DNA of 64,000 nucleotides from Lachnospiraceae bacterium (GCA_003543235.1 DPJA01000039.1:62001-126000); one strand, 5' to 3'; positions 17,908 through 26,093 are shown, counted from the stretch's first letter. The notes: generated by a model not told the origin, from the sequence alone. Program-made: numbers and translations.

Positions 17908-18025
17908 TTCAATTCCTCCTTAACAGTATTTTTTAATATGCCTTTGTGTTCCTTTTCACTATAAACAATTATGTCAGCTTTACTTTTCCCTGTTAACCAT
18001 GCACATTGGGTTCCCCGTTTGTGTT

Positions 18026-19219
18026 TTATTTCATTTGTTGAAGAATTTCGTCCAAAAGTTTGTTTGCTACCTGTTCTTTAGTCATCTGTTCAAGCTGTTT
18101 CTGCTCATTTGCCGTAATTATAGTAACTATGTTTGTATCTGTACCAAATCCCGCACCTGCTTGTTTAAGGTTATTTGCAACAATCATGTCTATATTTTTC
18201 TTCAAAAGCTTTGCTTTGGAATTTTCAATCATATTTTCAGTTTCCATTGAAAATCCGCATAAAAACTGACCCTCTTTGCGGTTTTCACCCATATATTTAA
18301 TAATGTCAGGATTTCTTTCAAGCTCAATACTCATGTCGCTGTCTTTTTTCTTAATTTTTTCGCCTGCCACATTTTTAGGTCTGTAATCTGCCACTGCTGC
18401 TGCCTTTATTACAATATCGTTTTTCTCAAACTCTGCCTCAAATACATCAAACATATCCTGTGCACTAACGACATTAACCATACGTACAAATGCAGGTGCT
18501 TTAAGGTTGGTTTTGCCGCTTACAAGTGTAACCTCTGCACCACGCCTTGCGGCAGCTGTAGCAAGCTCATAGCCCATTTTCCCCGTAGAATGATTGCTAA
18601 TATATCTAACTGGGTCCATTGGCTCTTGTGTTGGCCCTGCACTTATTATAACTTTTTTGCCAACCATGTCTTTGTTGTATGCAATTTCTTGCAAAACATG
18701 GTCTATAAGAACTTCTTCATCAGGCATTTTTCCATCGCCCGTATCTCCACAGGCAAGGTATCCGCTGTCAGGTTTTATAACCTCAAAGCCAAATTTTACA
18801 AGCTTGCTTATATTATGCTGAACAATTTGGTTGTGATACATAGCTGTATTCATTGCTGGTGCAACAATAATTTTGCATCTCATTGCCATGGTTGTTGTAG
18901 TAAGCATATCATCGGCAATGCCATTTGCAAGCTTACCAATTACATTGGCTGTAGCTGGCGAGATAAGCATTACATCTGCTTTTTTGCCCAACGAAACGTG
19001 TGCCACATGAAACTGAAAATTTCTGTCAAAAGTATCAATCAAACACTTGTTGCCTGTAAGGGTTTCAAATGTTGTGGGTGTAATAAAATTTGTTGCATTC
19101 TTAGTCATAACCACGTGCACATCAGCGTGCAATTTCATCAGCTTGCTAACACAGTTTGCCATTTTATATGCCGCAATACCACCGCAAACGCCAACCACTA
19201 CTGTTTTTCCTTTAAGCAT
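18026..19219 (-). CDS. coaBC: Phosphopantothenoylcysteine decarboxylase / phosphopantothenate-cysteine ligase
   Basis: 397 residues, bifunctional coenzyme A synthesis enzyme. The N-terminal flavoprotein CoaC domain (about 1-180) has GGIAAYK, the PASANT-like motif as SPATANVIGKLANG, and the MNTAMY segment. The C-terminal CoaB ligase domain (about 190-395) begins KVIISAGPTQEPMDPVR. The frame extends three codons upstream to a GTG, but GAGGTG is correctly placed for the ATG at 19219. A single gene with its own promoter. Works in the same pathway as PanB encoded elsewhere in this window. Confidence 0.95.
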   Translation of the reverse strand: MLKGKTVVVGVCGGIAAYKMANCVSKLMKLHADVHVVMTKNATNFITPTTFETLTGNKCLIDTFDRNFQFHVAHVSLGKKADVMLISPATANVIGKLANGIADDMLTTTTMAMRCKIIVAPAMNTAMYHNQIVQHNISKLVKFGFEVIKPDSGYLACGDTGDGKMPDEEVLIDHVLQEIAYNKDMVGKKVIISAGPTQEPMDPVRYISNHSTGKMGYELATAAARRGAEVTLVSGKTNLKAPAFVRMVNVVSAQDMFDVFEAEFEKNDIVIKAAAVADYRPKNVAGEKIKKKDSDMSIELERNPDIIKYMGENRKEGQFLCGFSMETENMIENSKAKLLKKNIDMIVANNLKQAGAGFGTDTNIVTIITANEQKQLEQMTKEQVANKLLDEILQQMK

Positions 19220-19282
19220 TAAAGTCACCTCATAAGTAATAAATAAAAAAATTATATTGGGTATCTAAACCTATTATTGCTT

Positions 19283-19311
19283 AAAATATACATTTTTAAT
19301 AGGTTTGTCAA
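19283..19311 (-). promoter_or_regulatory. Predicted coaBC promoter
   Basis: Minus strand TTGACA (19306-19311), 17 bases, TATTTT (19283-19288). An inverted repeat AAACCTATT/AATAGGTTT overlaps the spacer region and may also end the upstream XRE operon. Confidence 0.5.
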
Positions 19312-19323
19312 GACATTTTAATA

Positions 19324-19737
19324 TTAATATTTCAAATCAAAAATTTTATAGCAAATAAGGTACCCAAAGGTCTGCACGCCTGTTACAAAGCCCAATATAA
19401 CAGAAAGCTGCATTTGACCAATAAGTGATGCCACAACGCAAACAATAGCTTCAGCAACAACCGATATTACAAACACCATACTGCGTGCCTTATTTGCCAC
19501 AAAATTTATTCTTTCTTCATCACACATAATTTCAAACTGCTCTTTTCTTTTAGGGTCATTTTCAATTCTATGGTACTGATAAAACCTAAAAAGACTCATA
19601 ATAATAAAACCCGCACCCATTGTGCCCACCATGATTCTATTAACATCCTTGTATACATAGCTTTGCAAAACCACCATTATAAAACCTATTACAAAAATAA
19701 AACCTGAATAGATTTTTTTCTGTCTTAATGTTTTCAT
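19324..19737 (-). CDS. Four-helix membrane protein paired with XRE regulator
   Basis: 137 residues with four predicted transmembrane helices (about 9-27, 34-52, 86-106, 109-128) and a charged cytoplasmic loop between helices two and three (NDPKRKEQFEIMCDEERINFVANKA). It resembles the small DUF2178-type membrane proteins that commonly sit beside YozG-like regulators; function unknown. Its ATG follows the regulator stop by two bases and uses a binding site inside the regulator's end (GAGGAA), so the two are translated together. Confidence 0.65.
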   Translation of the reverse strand: MKTLRQKKIYSGFIFVIGFIMVVLQSYVYKDVNRIMVGTMGAGFIIMSLFRFYQYHRIENDPKRKEQFEIMCDEERINFVANKARSMVFVISVVAEAIVCVVASLIGQMQLSVILGFVTGVQTFGYLICYKIFDLKY

Positions 19738-19739
19738 AT

Positions 19740-19937
19740 TTATTCCTCCTCAAATATAAATACTTCCTCAATTGTTTTACCAAACATCTTCGCAATGTTA
19801 TGTGCAAGCATAATTGATGGATTATACTTTCCGTTTTCCAGCGAAATTATAGTCTGTCTTGAAACACGCATTATTTGTGCCAATTCCTGCTGTGTAAGAC
19901 CCTTCTCTTTACGCAGCTCGCTCACTATATTTTTAAT
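19740..19937 (-). CDS. XRE-family repressor, apparent AUU start
   Basis: About 65 residues: an HTH_3 domain (SELRKEKGLTQQELAQIMRV, recognition helix SRQTIISLEN) and an acidic tail, as in YozG-like regulators. No ATG exists near the family's start. GGAGG (19946-19950) is followed after eight bases by ATT AAA AAT, exactly where homologs begin (M-K-N-x-V/I-x-E-L-R). A GTG 90 bases upstream opens the frame, but it lies between the -35 and -10 of the predicted promoter, so it cannot be in the mRNA. A GTG at 19925 is 20 bases from GGAGG. Duplicated 18-base palindromes on the promoter imply autorepression. Confidence 0.8.
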   Translation of the reverse strand: MKNIVSELRKEKGLTQQELAQIMRVSRQTIISLENGKYNPSIMLAHNIAKMFGKTIEEVFIFEEE

Positions 19938-19994
19938 AGAAAACACCTCCAAAGTATTTTTTTTCACTGAAACTCTTTCAAAAGAATTATTTTT

Positions 19995-20012
19995 TGTAAA
20001 GTTGACTTTACA
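19995..20012. promoter_or_regulatory. XRE operator copy 1
   Basis: TGTAAAGTTGACTTTACA, a perfect 8+2+8 palindrome covering the predicted transcription start. Confidence 0.7.
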
Positions 20013-20017
20013 TTTAT

Positions 20018-20046
20018 ATGTTATCACTTCTTCAATATTTTGTCAA
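20018..20046 (-). promoter_or_regulatory. Predicted promoter of the XRE operon
   Basis: Minus strand perfect TTGACA (20041-20046), 17 bases, TAACAT (20018-20023); start of transcription near 20011. Confidence 0.6.
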
Positions 20047-20058
20047 GTCAACTTTACA
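20041..20058. promoter_or_regulatory. XRE operator copy 2
   Basis: TGTCAAGTCAACTTTACA differs from copy 1 by one base in the arms. It overlaps the -35 box and its centre is 46 bases from that of copy 1. Confidence 0.65.
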
Positions 20059-20099
20059 TTTTAAATTTTTACAAATCAATTTATTATACCACACAAAAA

Positions 20100-20132
20100 A
20101 ATAACAGCCAGTGCTTAACCATGGCTGTTATT
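20100..20132 (-). terminator. Intrinsic terminator of the NrdD-domain-like gene
   Basis: An 11-base-pair stem (AATAACAGCCA at 20100-20110 with 20122-20132), loop of 11 bases, then seven T on the minus strand. Confidence 0.85.
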
Positions 20133-20210
20133 TAAAATAAACCGAACTTATTTCATATATATGTCACTTTGTTCATAATGCTTTCTGTGGGTACTTCTTA
20201 CTTTTGTTTT

Positions 20211-20483
20211 TTACACTGCAGAGTGTTTAACTCTGTCGGCTTCTTCGGCACGCTTGGCATCGTTCCATCTTTCGGTTGTGCCTACAAGGTACCCCGTAAT
20301 ACGCCTTATACGCTGAAAAGGCATAGCCTCTTTAAATGTATACTTTAGGTCAACAAACTCTCCGTCAAGTGTAACCTCCATAGATTTAATTTCTCTGTGC
20401 GTATATGTTTCCCGTCCATAAGCCAAATATGCTTCTAATTCTTTTTCGTCAAGTTCACCATTTATAACCTTAATATCTACCAT
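20211..20483 (-). CDS. Stand-alone NrdD glycyl-radical-domain-like protein
   Basis: 90 residues. The C-terminal third (RRITGYLVGT at 60-69, then ERWNDAKRAEEADRVKH) matches the extreme C-terminus of anaerobic ribonucleotide reductase NrdD, including the RxxGY glycyl-radical motif; the radical glycine would be G64. The zinc-binding cysteines and the rest of NrdD are absent, and the first 50 residues are not recognised. It could be a spare radical domain, as GrcA is for pyruvate formate-lyase, or an accessory protein. GGGAGG precedes the ATG. Divergent from a Crp-family regulator, with its own terminator. Confidence 0.7.
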   Translation of the reverse strand: MVDIKVINGELDEKELEAYLAYGRETYTHREIKSMEVTLDGEFVDLKYTFKEAMPFQRIRRITGYLVGTTERWNDAKRAEEADRVKHSAV

Positions 20484-20555
20484 AACATTGCCTCCCTTTG
20501 CTAAAACACTTTACTTTTGTTTTAATTTATAATATCATAAAGGCAACATAACAAA

Positions 20556-20571
20556 TGTTGCAATTGCAACA
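20556..20571. promoter_or_regulatory. Palindromic operator before the Crp-family gene
   Basis: TGTTGCAATTGCAACA is a perfect 16-base palindrome just before the ribosome binding site. A third half-site GCAACA lies at 20543-20548. All are in the 104-base gap between two divergent genes, so both could be controlled. Confidence 0.6.
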
Positions 20572-20587
20572 AATATGAGGTGATTTT

Positions 20588-21250
20588 ATGGAAATGTGCA
20601 ACTGTCCTTTGTTTTATGGAATAGACCACAACAATTGTATAGAAATGCTGTCATGCTTTGAAAGCAGTACCAAAAACTTTGCACTTGGAGAAACTATCTG
20701 TAATTATTCTCACAGCAATAACAAAATAGGTATTCTGCAATATGGCTCTGCAAACATGATACGTATAGACCATGATGGCAACCGCACTATTCTGGAAACC
20801 CTTGAAAAAAACAGTGTCTTTGGTGAAGCACTGGCTTTTTCAGGAAATTCAGAAGATAGCCTATTTGTTGAATGTAAAAAGCCCTGCGGTGTAATATTTC
20901 TGGATTATGACCATATTACCAAAATGTGCGAAAATGCCTGTATGCACCACACACTTCTTTTGCAGAATATGTTTCGCCTTATAGCAGAAAAACTGTTGGT
21001 GATGAGCAATCGTGTAGAAGTTTTAAGCCACCGCACAATCCGTGGAAAGCTTATGTGCTATTTTAATATTACATCTGCAACACAAAAAAGCCTTTCCTTT
21101 CAGCTTCCGTTTTCTGTAAGTGCATTGGCAGACTACATCTGCACCGACCGAAGTGCAATGATGCGAGAGCTGAAAAATATGAAAAATGAAAATATAATAG
21201 AAATGGATAAACGTAATGTATCCCTAAAAAAGACACCGCTTAAGAATTAA
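20588..21250 (+). CDS. Crp/Fnr-family transcriptional regulator
   Basis: 220 residues. Cyclic-nucleotide-type beta-roll domain (about 15-130, with GEALAF), long dimer helix, and Crp-type HTH (about 150-215, FSVSALADYICTDRSAMMREL). Four cysteines among the first 25 residues (C4, C7, C18, C23) hint at a redox cofactor, but the Fnr spacing is not obvious. In Clostridia such regulators often sense redox or nitrosative stress. GAGGTG precedes the ATG. The palindrome directly upstream suggests autoregulation and control of the divergent NrdD-like gene. Confidence 0.85.
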   Translation: MEMCNCPLFYGIDHNNCIEMLSCFESSTKNFALGETICNYSHSNNKIGILQYGSANMIRIDHDGNRTILETLEKNSVFGEALAFSGNSEDSLFVECKKPCGVIFLDYDHITKMCENACMHHTLLLQNMFRLIAEKLLVMSNRVEVLSHRTIRGKLMCYFNITSATQKSLSFQLPFSVSALADYICTDRSAMMRELKNMKNENIIEMDKRNVSLKKTPLKN

Positions 21251-21266
21251 CTGCCTTTGCTTCACC

Positions 21267-21917
21267 CTACTTAAAATGCGTAAGCTTTTTAACATCATGG
21301 TTATGACCCATAACTATAAGCGTTTCATTTTTGTCAAAAATATGGTCTGGCTCAGGAAGTGGATTTATAACTCCATTTGTTTTTGTAGCCAAAATGCTTA
21401 CATTGTACTTAGAACGCACCTCTTGCTTTATAATGCTTTTCCCTACCCAAGAATTTGGTGTTGTTATCTCGAATATGGAATATTCGCTTGTAAGCTCAAT
21501 ATAATCAAATACGTTGTCTGAGCCGTATTTAACTGCAAGTCTTTCTGCCATTTCCTGCTCAGCATAAACTATTTTGTCTGCACCGTTTCTAAGTAAAAAT
21601 TTTGCGTGTACACTTCTAATAGCCCTTGACAATACAAACTTTGCACCAAAATCTTTAAGCAGTGCTGTGGTTTCCAAGGAACTTTGAAAATGGTCGCCTA
21701 TAGCAACAACGCATAAATCAAAATTGCCTACGCCTAAGCTTGAAATAAATCTTTCATTTGTAGCATCGCCTATCTGTGCACTGGTAACTATAGATAAAGC
21801 ATCATTCACTCTTTCCTCATCAATGTCTACACCAAGCACTTCGTTGCCCAGTTCTATAAGTTTTTTGCTCATATGTCTTCCAAAGCGACCAAGACCAACA
21901 ACCAATATCGTTTTCAT
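21267..21917 (-). CDS. ktrA: K+ transport regulatory subunit KtrA (TrkA family)
   Basis: 216 residues, one RCK unit: an N-terminal Rossmann RCK_N (GLGRFGRHMSKKL, residues 8-20, and GVDIDEERV) and a C-terminal RCK_C (from about 140). It forms an octameric nucleotide-gated ring on the cytoplasmic face of KtrB. It follows ktrB by 23 bases, with GGGGGAT before the ATG. Length fits KtrA rather than the duplicated E. coli TrkA. Convergent with the Crp-family gene, only 16 bases apart. Confidence 0.92.
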   Translation of the reverse strand: MKTILVVGLGRFGRHMSKKLIELGNEVLGVDIDEERVNDALSIVTSAQIGDATNERFISSLGVGNFDLCVVAIGDHFQSSLETTALLKDFGAKFVLSRAIRSVHAKFLLRNGADKIVYAEQEMAERLAVKYGSDNVFDYIELTSEYSIFEITTPNSWVGKSIIKQEVRSKYNVSILATKTNGVINPLPEPDHIFDKNETLIVMGHNHDVKKLTHFK

Positions 21918-21940
21918 ATTATTTATCCCCCATTAAAATA

Positions 21941-23281
21941 TCATCCCACAGCAATTTTACCTATAGGCAACTGTGCCGGTTGTGGCAACCTGTTTGCAAC
22001 AGCAAGTAACACCGTAATACCACCGACTCTGCCCAAATACATAAGTGCAGTAACTATTAAACGGCTTATGGTTCCCATTTGTGCAGTTATTCCCAGTGAA
22101 AGCCCAACCGTTCCCATAGCTGACGTAGTTTCAAACATAGCATACTTCATTGGTATATGGTCTATAGCACCAATAACCATGGTAGCGGTAACTATAAGTA
22201 TAAGATACATCATTAATATACAGCAAACCTGTCTAAGTGTTTCATCGTCAATTCTTCGATTAAAACAATCCACAGATTTTTTTCGCTTAATTACAGTAAC
22301 AATACTTAATACCAGTATGGCAAAAGTTGTGGTTTTAATACCACCTGCCGTAGACCCTGGTGACCCACCAATAAACATAAGACAAATAATTAACAGCTGG
22401 CTGCTGTCTGTAAGCAGATTAAGGTCTATTGTGTTAAAGCCTGCTGTTCTTGGCGTAACGGCTTGAAATAAAGAAATCATAAACTTTTCACTGCCAGGTT
22501 TGCCTATAAATGCCTGTCCTGTGCTTTCAAACATAAAAATACCTAATGTTCCAAAAACTATAAGTATTATGGTTGAAGAAAGAACTAACTTTGTATGCAA
22601 ACAATAATACCTATATTTAAAACGTTTTTCCACCAAATCTGACCACACAAAAAACCCTAAACCACCAATTACAATAAGAAGCATTATAACAGTTATGAAC
22701 ATATAGTTATGACTTAAAGTGATAAGTGATGTACCTGGAGAAAAGGCTCCCATAAGGTCTATGCCCGCATTACAAAATGCCGAAATAGAATGGAATACTG
22801 AAAAATAAATTCCTTTTATGACTCCAAGCTTAGGTATGAGGGTAAATGACAATGCAATTGCACCCAACCCTTCAAAAAAAGCCGTGCCAAAGGTAATGAA
22901 TTTTGTAAGCCTTACTATGCCTCCAACCTGTGGTGCTGCAACAGATTCCTTCATTACAAAACGGTCTTTAAGCCCTATTTTCCTCTTTGTAAGAGATATG
23001 GCCGATATGGCAATTGTCATAAACCCAATGCCACCCATTTGTATGAGTATAAGCAGAATAAGTTGACCAAATGTTGACCAATACGTATATGTATCATACA
23101 GAACAAGGCCCGTAACACACGTAGCCGATGTTGCTGTAAACAACGCATCTACAAATGGTGTAAAATTGCCTCCACGACTGGATATGGGAAGGCAAAGAAG
23201 TAATGCTCCTGTAAGTATAATAATACAATAACCCACAGCTATCATTTTTGTTGGGTTAAGCTGTTGCTTTTTTAATAGCAT
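21941..23281 (-). CDS. ktrB: K+ transporter membrane subunit KtrB (TrkH family)
   Basis: 446 residues with four pore-loop repeats, visible as TSATCVTGL, SISAFCNAGIDL, GGSPGSTAGGIKT and TTSAMGTVGLSLG. This is the Na+-coupled K+ uptake channel of the cytoplasmic membrane, gated by KtrA. The frame is open 11 codons further upstream, but GAGGTG is placed for the ATG at 23281, giving the basic start MLLKKQQLNPTK. First gene of the ktrB-ktrA operon. No c-di-AMP riboswitch was seen in the 228 bases upstream. Confidence 0.94.
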   Translation of the reverse strand: MLLKKQQLNPTKMIAVGYCIIILTGALLLCLPISSRGGNFTPFVDALFTATSATCVTGLVLYDTYTYWSTFGQLILLILIQMGGIGFMTIAISAISLTKRKIGLKDRFVMKESVAAPQVGGIVRLTKFITFGTAFFEGLGAIALSFTLIPKLGVIKGIYFSVFHSISAFCNAGIDLMGAFSPGTSLITLSHNYMFITVIMLLIVIGGLGFFVWSDLVEKRFKYRYYCLHTKLVLSSTIILIVFGTLGIFMFESTGQAFIGKPGSEKFMISLFQAVTPRTAGFNTIDLNLLTDSSQLLIICLMFIGGSPGSTAGGIKTTTFAILVLSIVTVIKRKKSVDCFNRRIDDETLRQVCCILMMYLILIVTATMVIGAIDHIPMKYAMFETTSAMGTVGLSLGITAQMGTISRLIVTALMYLGRVGGITVLLAVANRLPQPAQLPIGKIAVG

Positions 23282-23324
23282 AAAAACACCTCTACAATTT
23301 ACTGTTTTAAACAAACTAAACTTG

Positions 23325-23353
23325 ATACTATCACAAAATATTCATGTTTACAA
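23325..23353 (-). promoter_or_regulatory. Predicted ktrBA promoter
   Basis: Minus strand TTGTAA (23348-23353), 17 bases, TAGTAT (23325-23330) with an extended TG. It lies about 45 bases before the ktrB start. Confidence 0.5.
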
Positions 23354-23509
23354 CTATAATTAATAGTGTAATTAATGAAAAATGCCACTGTGTGGCAAGT
23401 AATTACCAACCCCTTCATGGTAAGCAAACTTTTTACTATAAATGCTCACATCGAGTGATTTTATTACATTAATCATTGGTTGTCCATGCACATTATATAC
23501 AAATAAATA

Positions 23510-24535
23510 CTATGAAATTTTGTACTTTCTACACAATCTTACACCTCCCAGTATAACAAGTGCTACAAAAAAGGATACATAATATGTTGTAAAACGATAA
23601 ATAACCATAGCACCTCCTGCATAAGTTTCGCCCACAAGTGTGGTGAACATAAGTGTAAACAGTATCTCTATGCTTGCCACATTGCCCGGTGTAGGTATAA
23701 CTCCTACCAGTGCCACAACTAAGGCAATTACCGCTACGCAACGTATAACAGAAATATTAATGTCGCCGTCCATTCCCTTTATTGAGAAATATGGTATTAA
23801 ATACCAACAGCTCATTTTAACCATTTGCATACCCAAAACCATTACAGCTTTTGTTTTATCCTTCAATATTTTTTTAGTTTCCCTTTGCAGTGTACTCAGT
23901 TTTTTTTCCACTAATAAAAGCTTGTCTGCAAAACGGGTTCTCCCAAAAATTGCATTAAACACATACATAATAACCTCGTGTGCCCTATTCCACATACACA
24001 CTGCAAGCATCCCTGTAACAATAAGCACTGTAAGACCACAGCCCATAAATATATACTTAAAATACTGCCCGTAATTCGCCTTAAAAAACTGAAAATTAAA
24101 AGCCATTGCTATACTTACGTACAATGCAACTGCACTTTTATGAAAGCTGTAGCTAACAGTAGCAATTCCATAACCAACCTCTGGGTCTACGTCTTGTTTA
24201 TTAAGGTAATAAATAAGTGCTGCCGCCGAACCCATACCAAAAGTAAGTGTCCTAAAAACCGCAGTATAAAAACTTCCAACTATCCCCTTCGCCATGGTAA
24301 AATTTGTTTTATAGCCTTTTGTTATCTGCCAAATCACAATGCCATCCATTATGCAATATCCCACAGCACACAATATTATTGCCCACACATAATATTGGTT
24401 GATATTTACAAGCTGTACCAGCACGCTGTCTATATCGTCACCCAGCATTTTTTTCATTATAAATATCATAATAACTGCAAGTAAAATATAACTCAGCACT
24501 CGCCATATTTTTTTACTACAATAACCCATAAGCAC
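23510..24535 (-). CDS. UPF0104/flippase-like membrane protein
   Basis: 341 residues, about eight transmembrane helices, matching the lysylphosphatidylglycerol-synthase transmembrane region family (UPF0104, flippase-like). The signature region FRTLTFGMGSAAALIYYL and the late TPGNVASIEILFTLMF stretch are typical. No catalytic lysyl-transferase domain is attached, so lipid modification cannot be claimed. The likely start is GTG at 24535, six bases after AAAGGA; an ATG two codons later is an alternative. Last gene of the phosphate operon, 40 bases after the kinase gene. Confidence 0.75.
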   Translation of the reverse strand: MLMGYCSKKIWRVLSYILLAVIMIFIMKKMLGDDIDSVLVQLVNINQYYVWAIILCAVGYCIMDGIVIWQITKGYKTNFTMAKGIVGSFYTAVFRTLTFGMGSAAALIYYLNKQDVDPEVGYGIATVSYSFHKSAVALYVSIAMAFNFQFFKANYGQYFKYIFMGCGLTVLIVTGMLAVCMWNRAHEVIMYVFNAIFGRTRFADKLLLVEKKLSTLQRETKKILKDKTKAVMVLGMQMVKMSCWYLIPYFSIKGMDGDINISVIRCVAVIALVVALVGVIPTPGNVASIEILFTLMFTTLVGETYAGGAMVIYRFTTYYVSFFVALVILGGVRLCRKYKIS

Positions 24536-24575
24536 CCACTGTCCTTTAAACTCTTAGTATTACCGCATTAAGCTA

Positions 24576-25421
24576 TCACCTAAGCATACCTAAATACTTT
24601 TCAAAATTAATACCATCATTACGGTCAGTTTTTTCTTTAAATGTGTCCTTAATGGCAATGTGTATAAATTCAGCCGCCACTTCAACCGATTCGGCAACCC
24701 CTTTTCCATTTACCACACTTCCACATATAATTGATGCCAGTATGTCGCCAGTGCCAGAATAGCTTCCGCCTGTAACAGGACTTTTAACAAATGCAACCGT
24801 ATTCCCGTCTAGTATAACATTAACAAGTACATCATTTTCACCATCTTTGCATTGTATGCCCGTAATAACAACTTGTTTAACATTGCCTAACATTAGTTTT
24901 TTACCCACTTCAGCTATTTTATCTAAAAAAAACGAACTGTCTTTGTATGCCATAAGTTCTTTATAGTTTGAACCTGTTAAAATGCAGCATTCTGTAAGAT
25001 TTGGTGTAATTATATCCGCTTCAAGGGTAAGCTTTCTTATTTTATTACACAATTTGTAACCAAAATTAGGGTACACCTCACCATCATCTCCCATTACTGG
25101 GTCAACTAAAAGAAGAGTATCCTTTTTTTTGAATACCCGAAGAAAATTTTCTATTTTATCCACCTGTTTTTCACTTGCCAAAAACCCCGTATATATTCCA
25201 TCAAAGTTTATACCAAGACGCTGCCACTGATAGGTGAACTTATCCATTTTGTCTGTGCAGTCGTCAATGTAAAAATCGGGATACCCCGTTTGGTTGCTTA
25301 ACACCGCCGTTGGCAAAGGATATACTTGAACCTGTAATGTGGAAAGTATGGGTATTGCCACCGTAAGCGAGCATCTTCCCGCCCCCGACAAATCGTTTAT
25401 TGCCGCAACCTTTTTAAGCAT
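24576..25421 (-). CDS. Pyridoxal/pyridoxamine kinase
   Basis: 281 residues, ribokinase-like fold. The N-terminal AAINDLSGAGRCSL, TAVLSNQTGYP, the VDPVMGDDGE metal-binding region, ITPNLTE and the anion-hole motif SYSGTGD all match PdxY/PdxK enzymes that phosphorylate B6 vitamers. GAGGTG precedes the ATG. It sits 12 bases after an HD-domain gene within the phosphate operon, which is an unusual place for B6 salvage. Confidence 0.88.
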   Translation of the reverse strand: MLKKVAAINDLSGAGRCSLTVAIPILSTLQVQVYPLPTAVLSNQTGYPDFYIDDCTDKMDKFTYQWQRLGINFDGIYTGFLASEKQVDKIENFLRVFKKKDTLLLVDPVMGDDGEVYPNFGYKLCNKIRKLTLEADIITPNLTECCILTGSNYKELMAYKDSSFFLDKIAEVGKKLMLGNVKQVVITGIQCKDGENDVLVNVILDGNTVAFVKSPVTGGSYSGTGDILASIICGSVVNGKGVAESVEVAAEFIHIAIKDTFKEKTDRNDGINFEKYLGMLR

Positions 25422-25433
25422 ATCAATTCACCT

Positions 25434-26093
25434 CTAAAGTACCTGCTGCTCGTTAATTATAAGCCTAAACTGAAGACCAAGCTTTTCTGCCGCTTTTCTG
25501 CAAAGTATCATTCGGTTAAGGAAAATCTCAAAATAATCCATTACCGAGCAATAACGAGTATCTATGGTCATTTTAAGACTTAAAACCTTTTTGTCCTCCA
25601 CTATTTTTACATCTGCATTGTTAACTGAATAGTTAACCCTGTCATGTATGTCAAAGGAGGTAATATCAGAATTTCTAACTCGGCTGCGTCTAACATCTGT
25701 CTTGTCGCTCAATATAAGTGCCGCCGCAACGTGATTAACTGCCACTGCCGTTCCTTCATCATGGTTACCTATTGCTGTTGTTATTGTGGCTATTTCGTCG
25801 GCATCTGCTCCCAAATTATCCAATATTCTAAATGCCATTACTGCACCGCTTTGTGCATGGTCAATTCGGTTTATAAGATTGCCTATATCATGGAGATATG
25901 CAGCAATCATGGCAAGTTCTACATCCCTTTCTGGATACCCCAGTGTTTCTAAAATATATTTTGCCGTTTCCGCCACCCTTGATACATGGGCAAAACTATG
26001 CTCCGTAAAGCCCAGTGCCACCAATGACTCGTCTGCCTTGTGTATATATGTGTTTATTGCTGCATTGCTTCTTATTTGTTTGTAAGTCAACAT
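25434..26093 (-). CDS. HD-domain phosphohydrolase
   Basis: 219 residues. HD motif residues are visible as the early HSFAHVSRVAE, the central YLHDIGN and the later IGNHDEG and LSDKTD, so the metal site looks intact. The C-terminal 70 residues are not recognised. Substrate unknown; HD enzymes cleave nucleotides or other phosphate esters. Its ATG shares one base with the stop of the upstream kinase (TAATG), so it is translationally coupled to the PhoR-like sensor. Confidence 0.8.
   Translation of the reverse strand: MLTYKQIRSNAAINTYIHKADESLVALGFTEHSFAHVSRVAETAKYILETLGYPERDVELAMIAAYLHDIGNLINRIDHAQSGAVMAFRILDNLGADADEIATITTAIGNHDEGTAVAVNHVAAALILSDKTDVRRSRVRNSDITSFDIHDRVNYSVNNADVKIVEDKKVLSLKMTIDTRYCSVMDYFEIFLNRMILCRKAAEKLGLQFRLIINEQQVL

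Noticed and set aside
19938..20027. Upstream extension of the XRE regulator starting at GTG 20027
   Set aside because: The GTG lies between the predicted -35 and -10 boxes and the extension covers an operator; the added residues do not resemble the family.
8225..23410. Repeated GTGTGGCAAG hairpins near 8235 and 23392
   Set aside because: Two short matches with different flanks; not enough for a repeat family.
23282..23509. c-di-AMP (ydaO-type) or other riboswitch before ktrB
   Set aside because: The predicted start is only about 45 bases before the gene, and no aptamer-like conserved blocks were seen.
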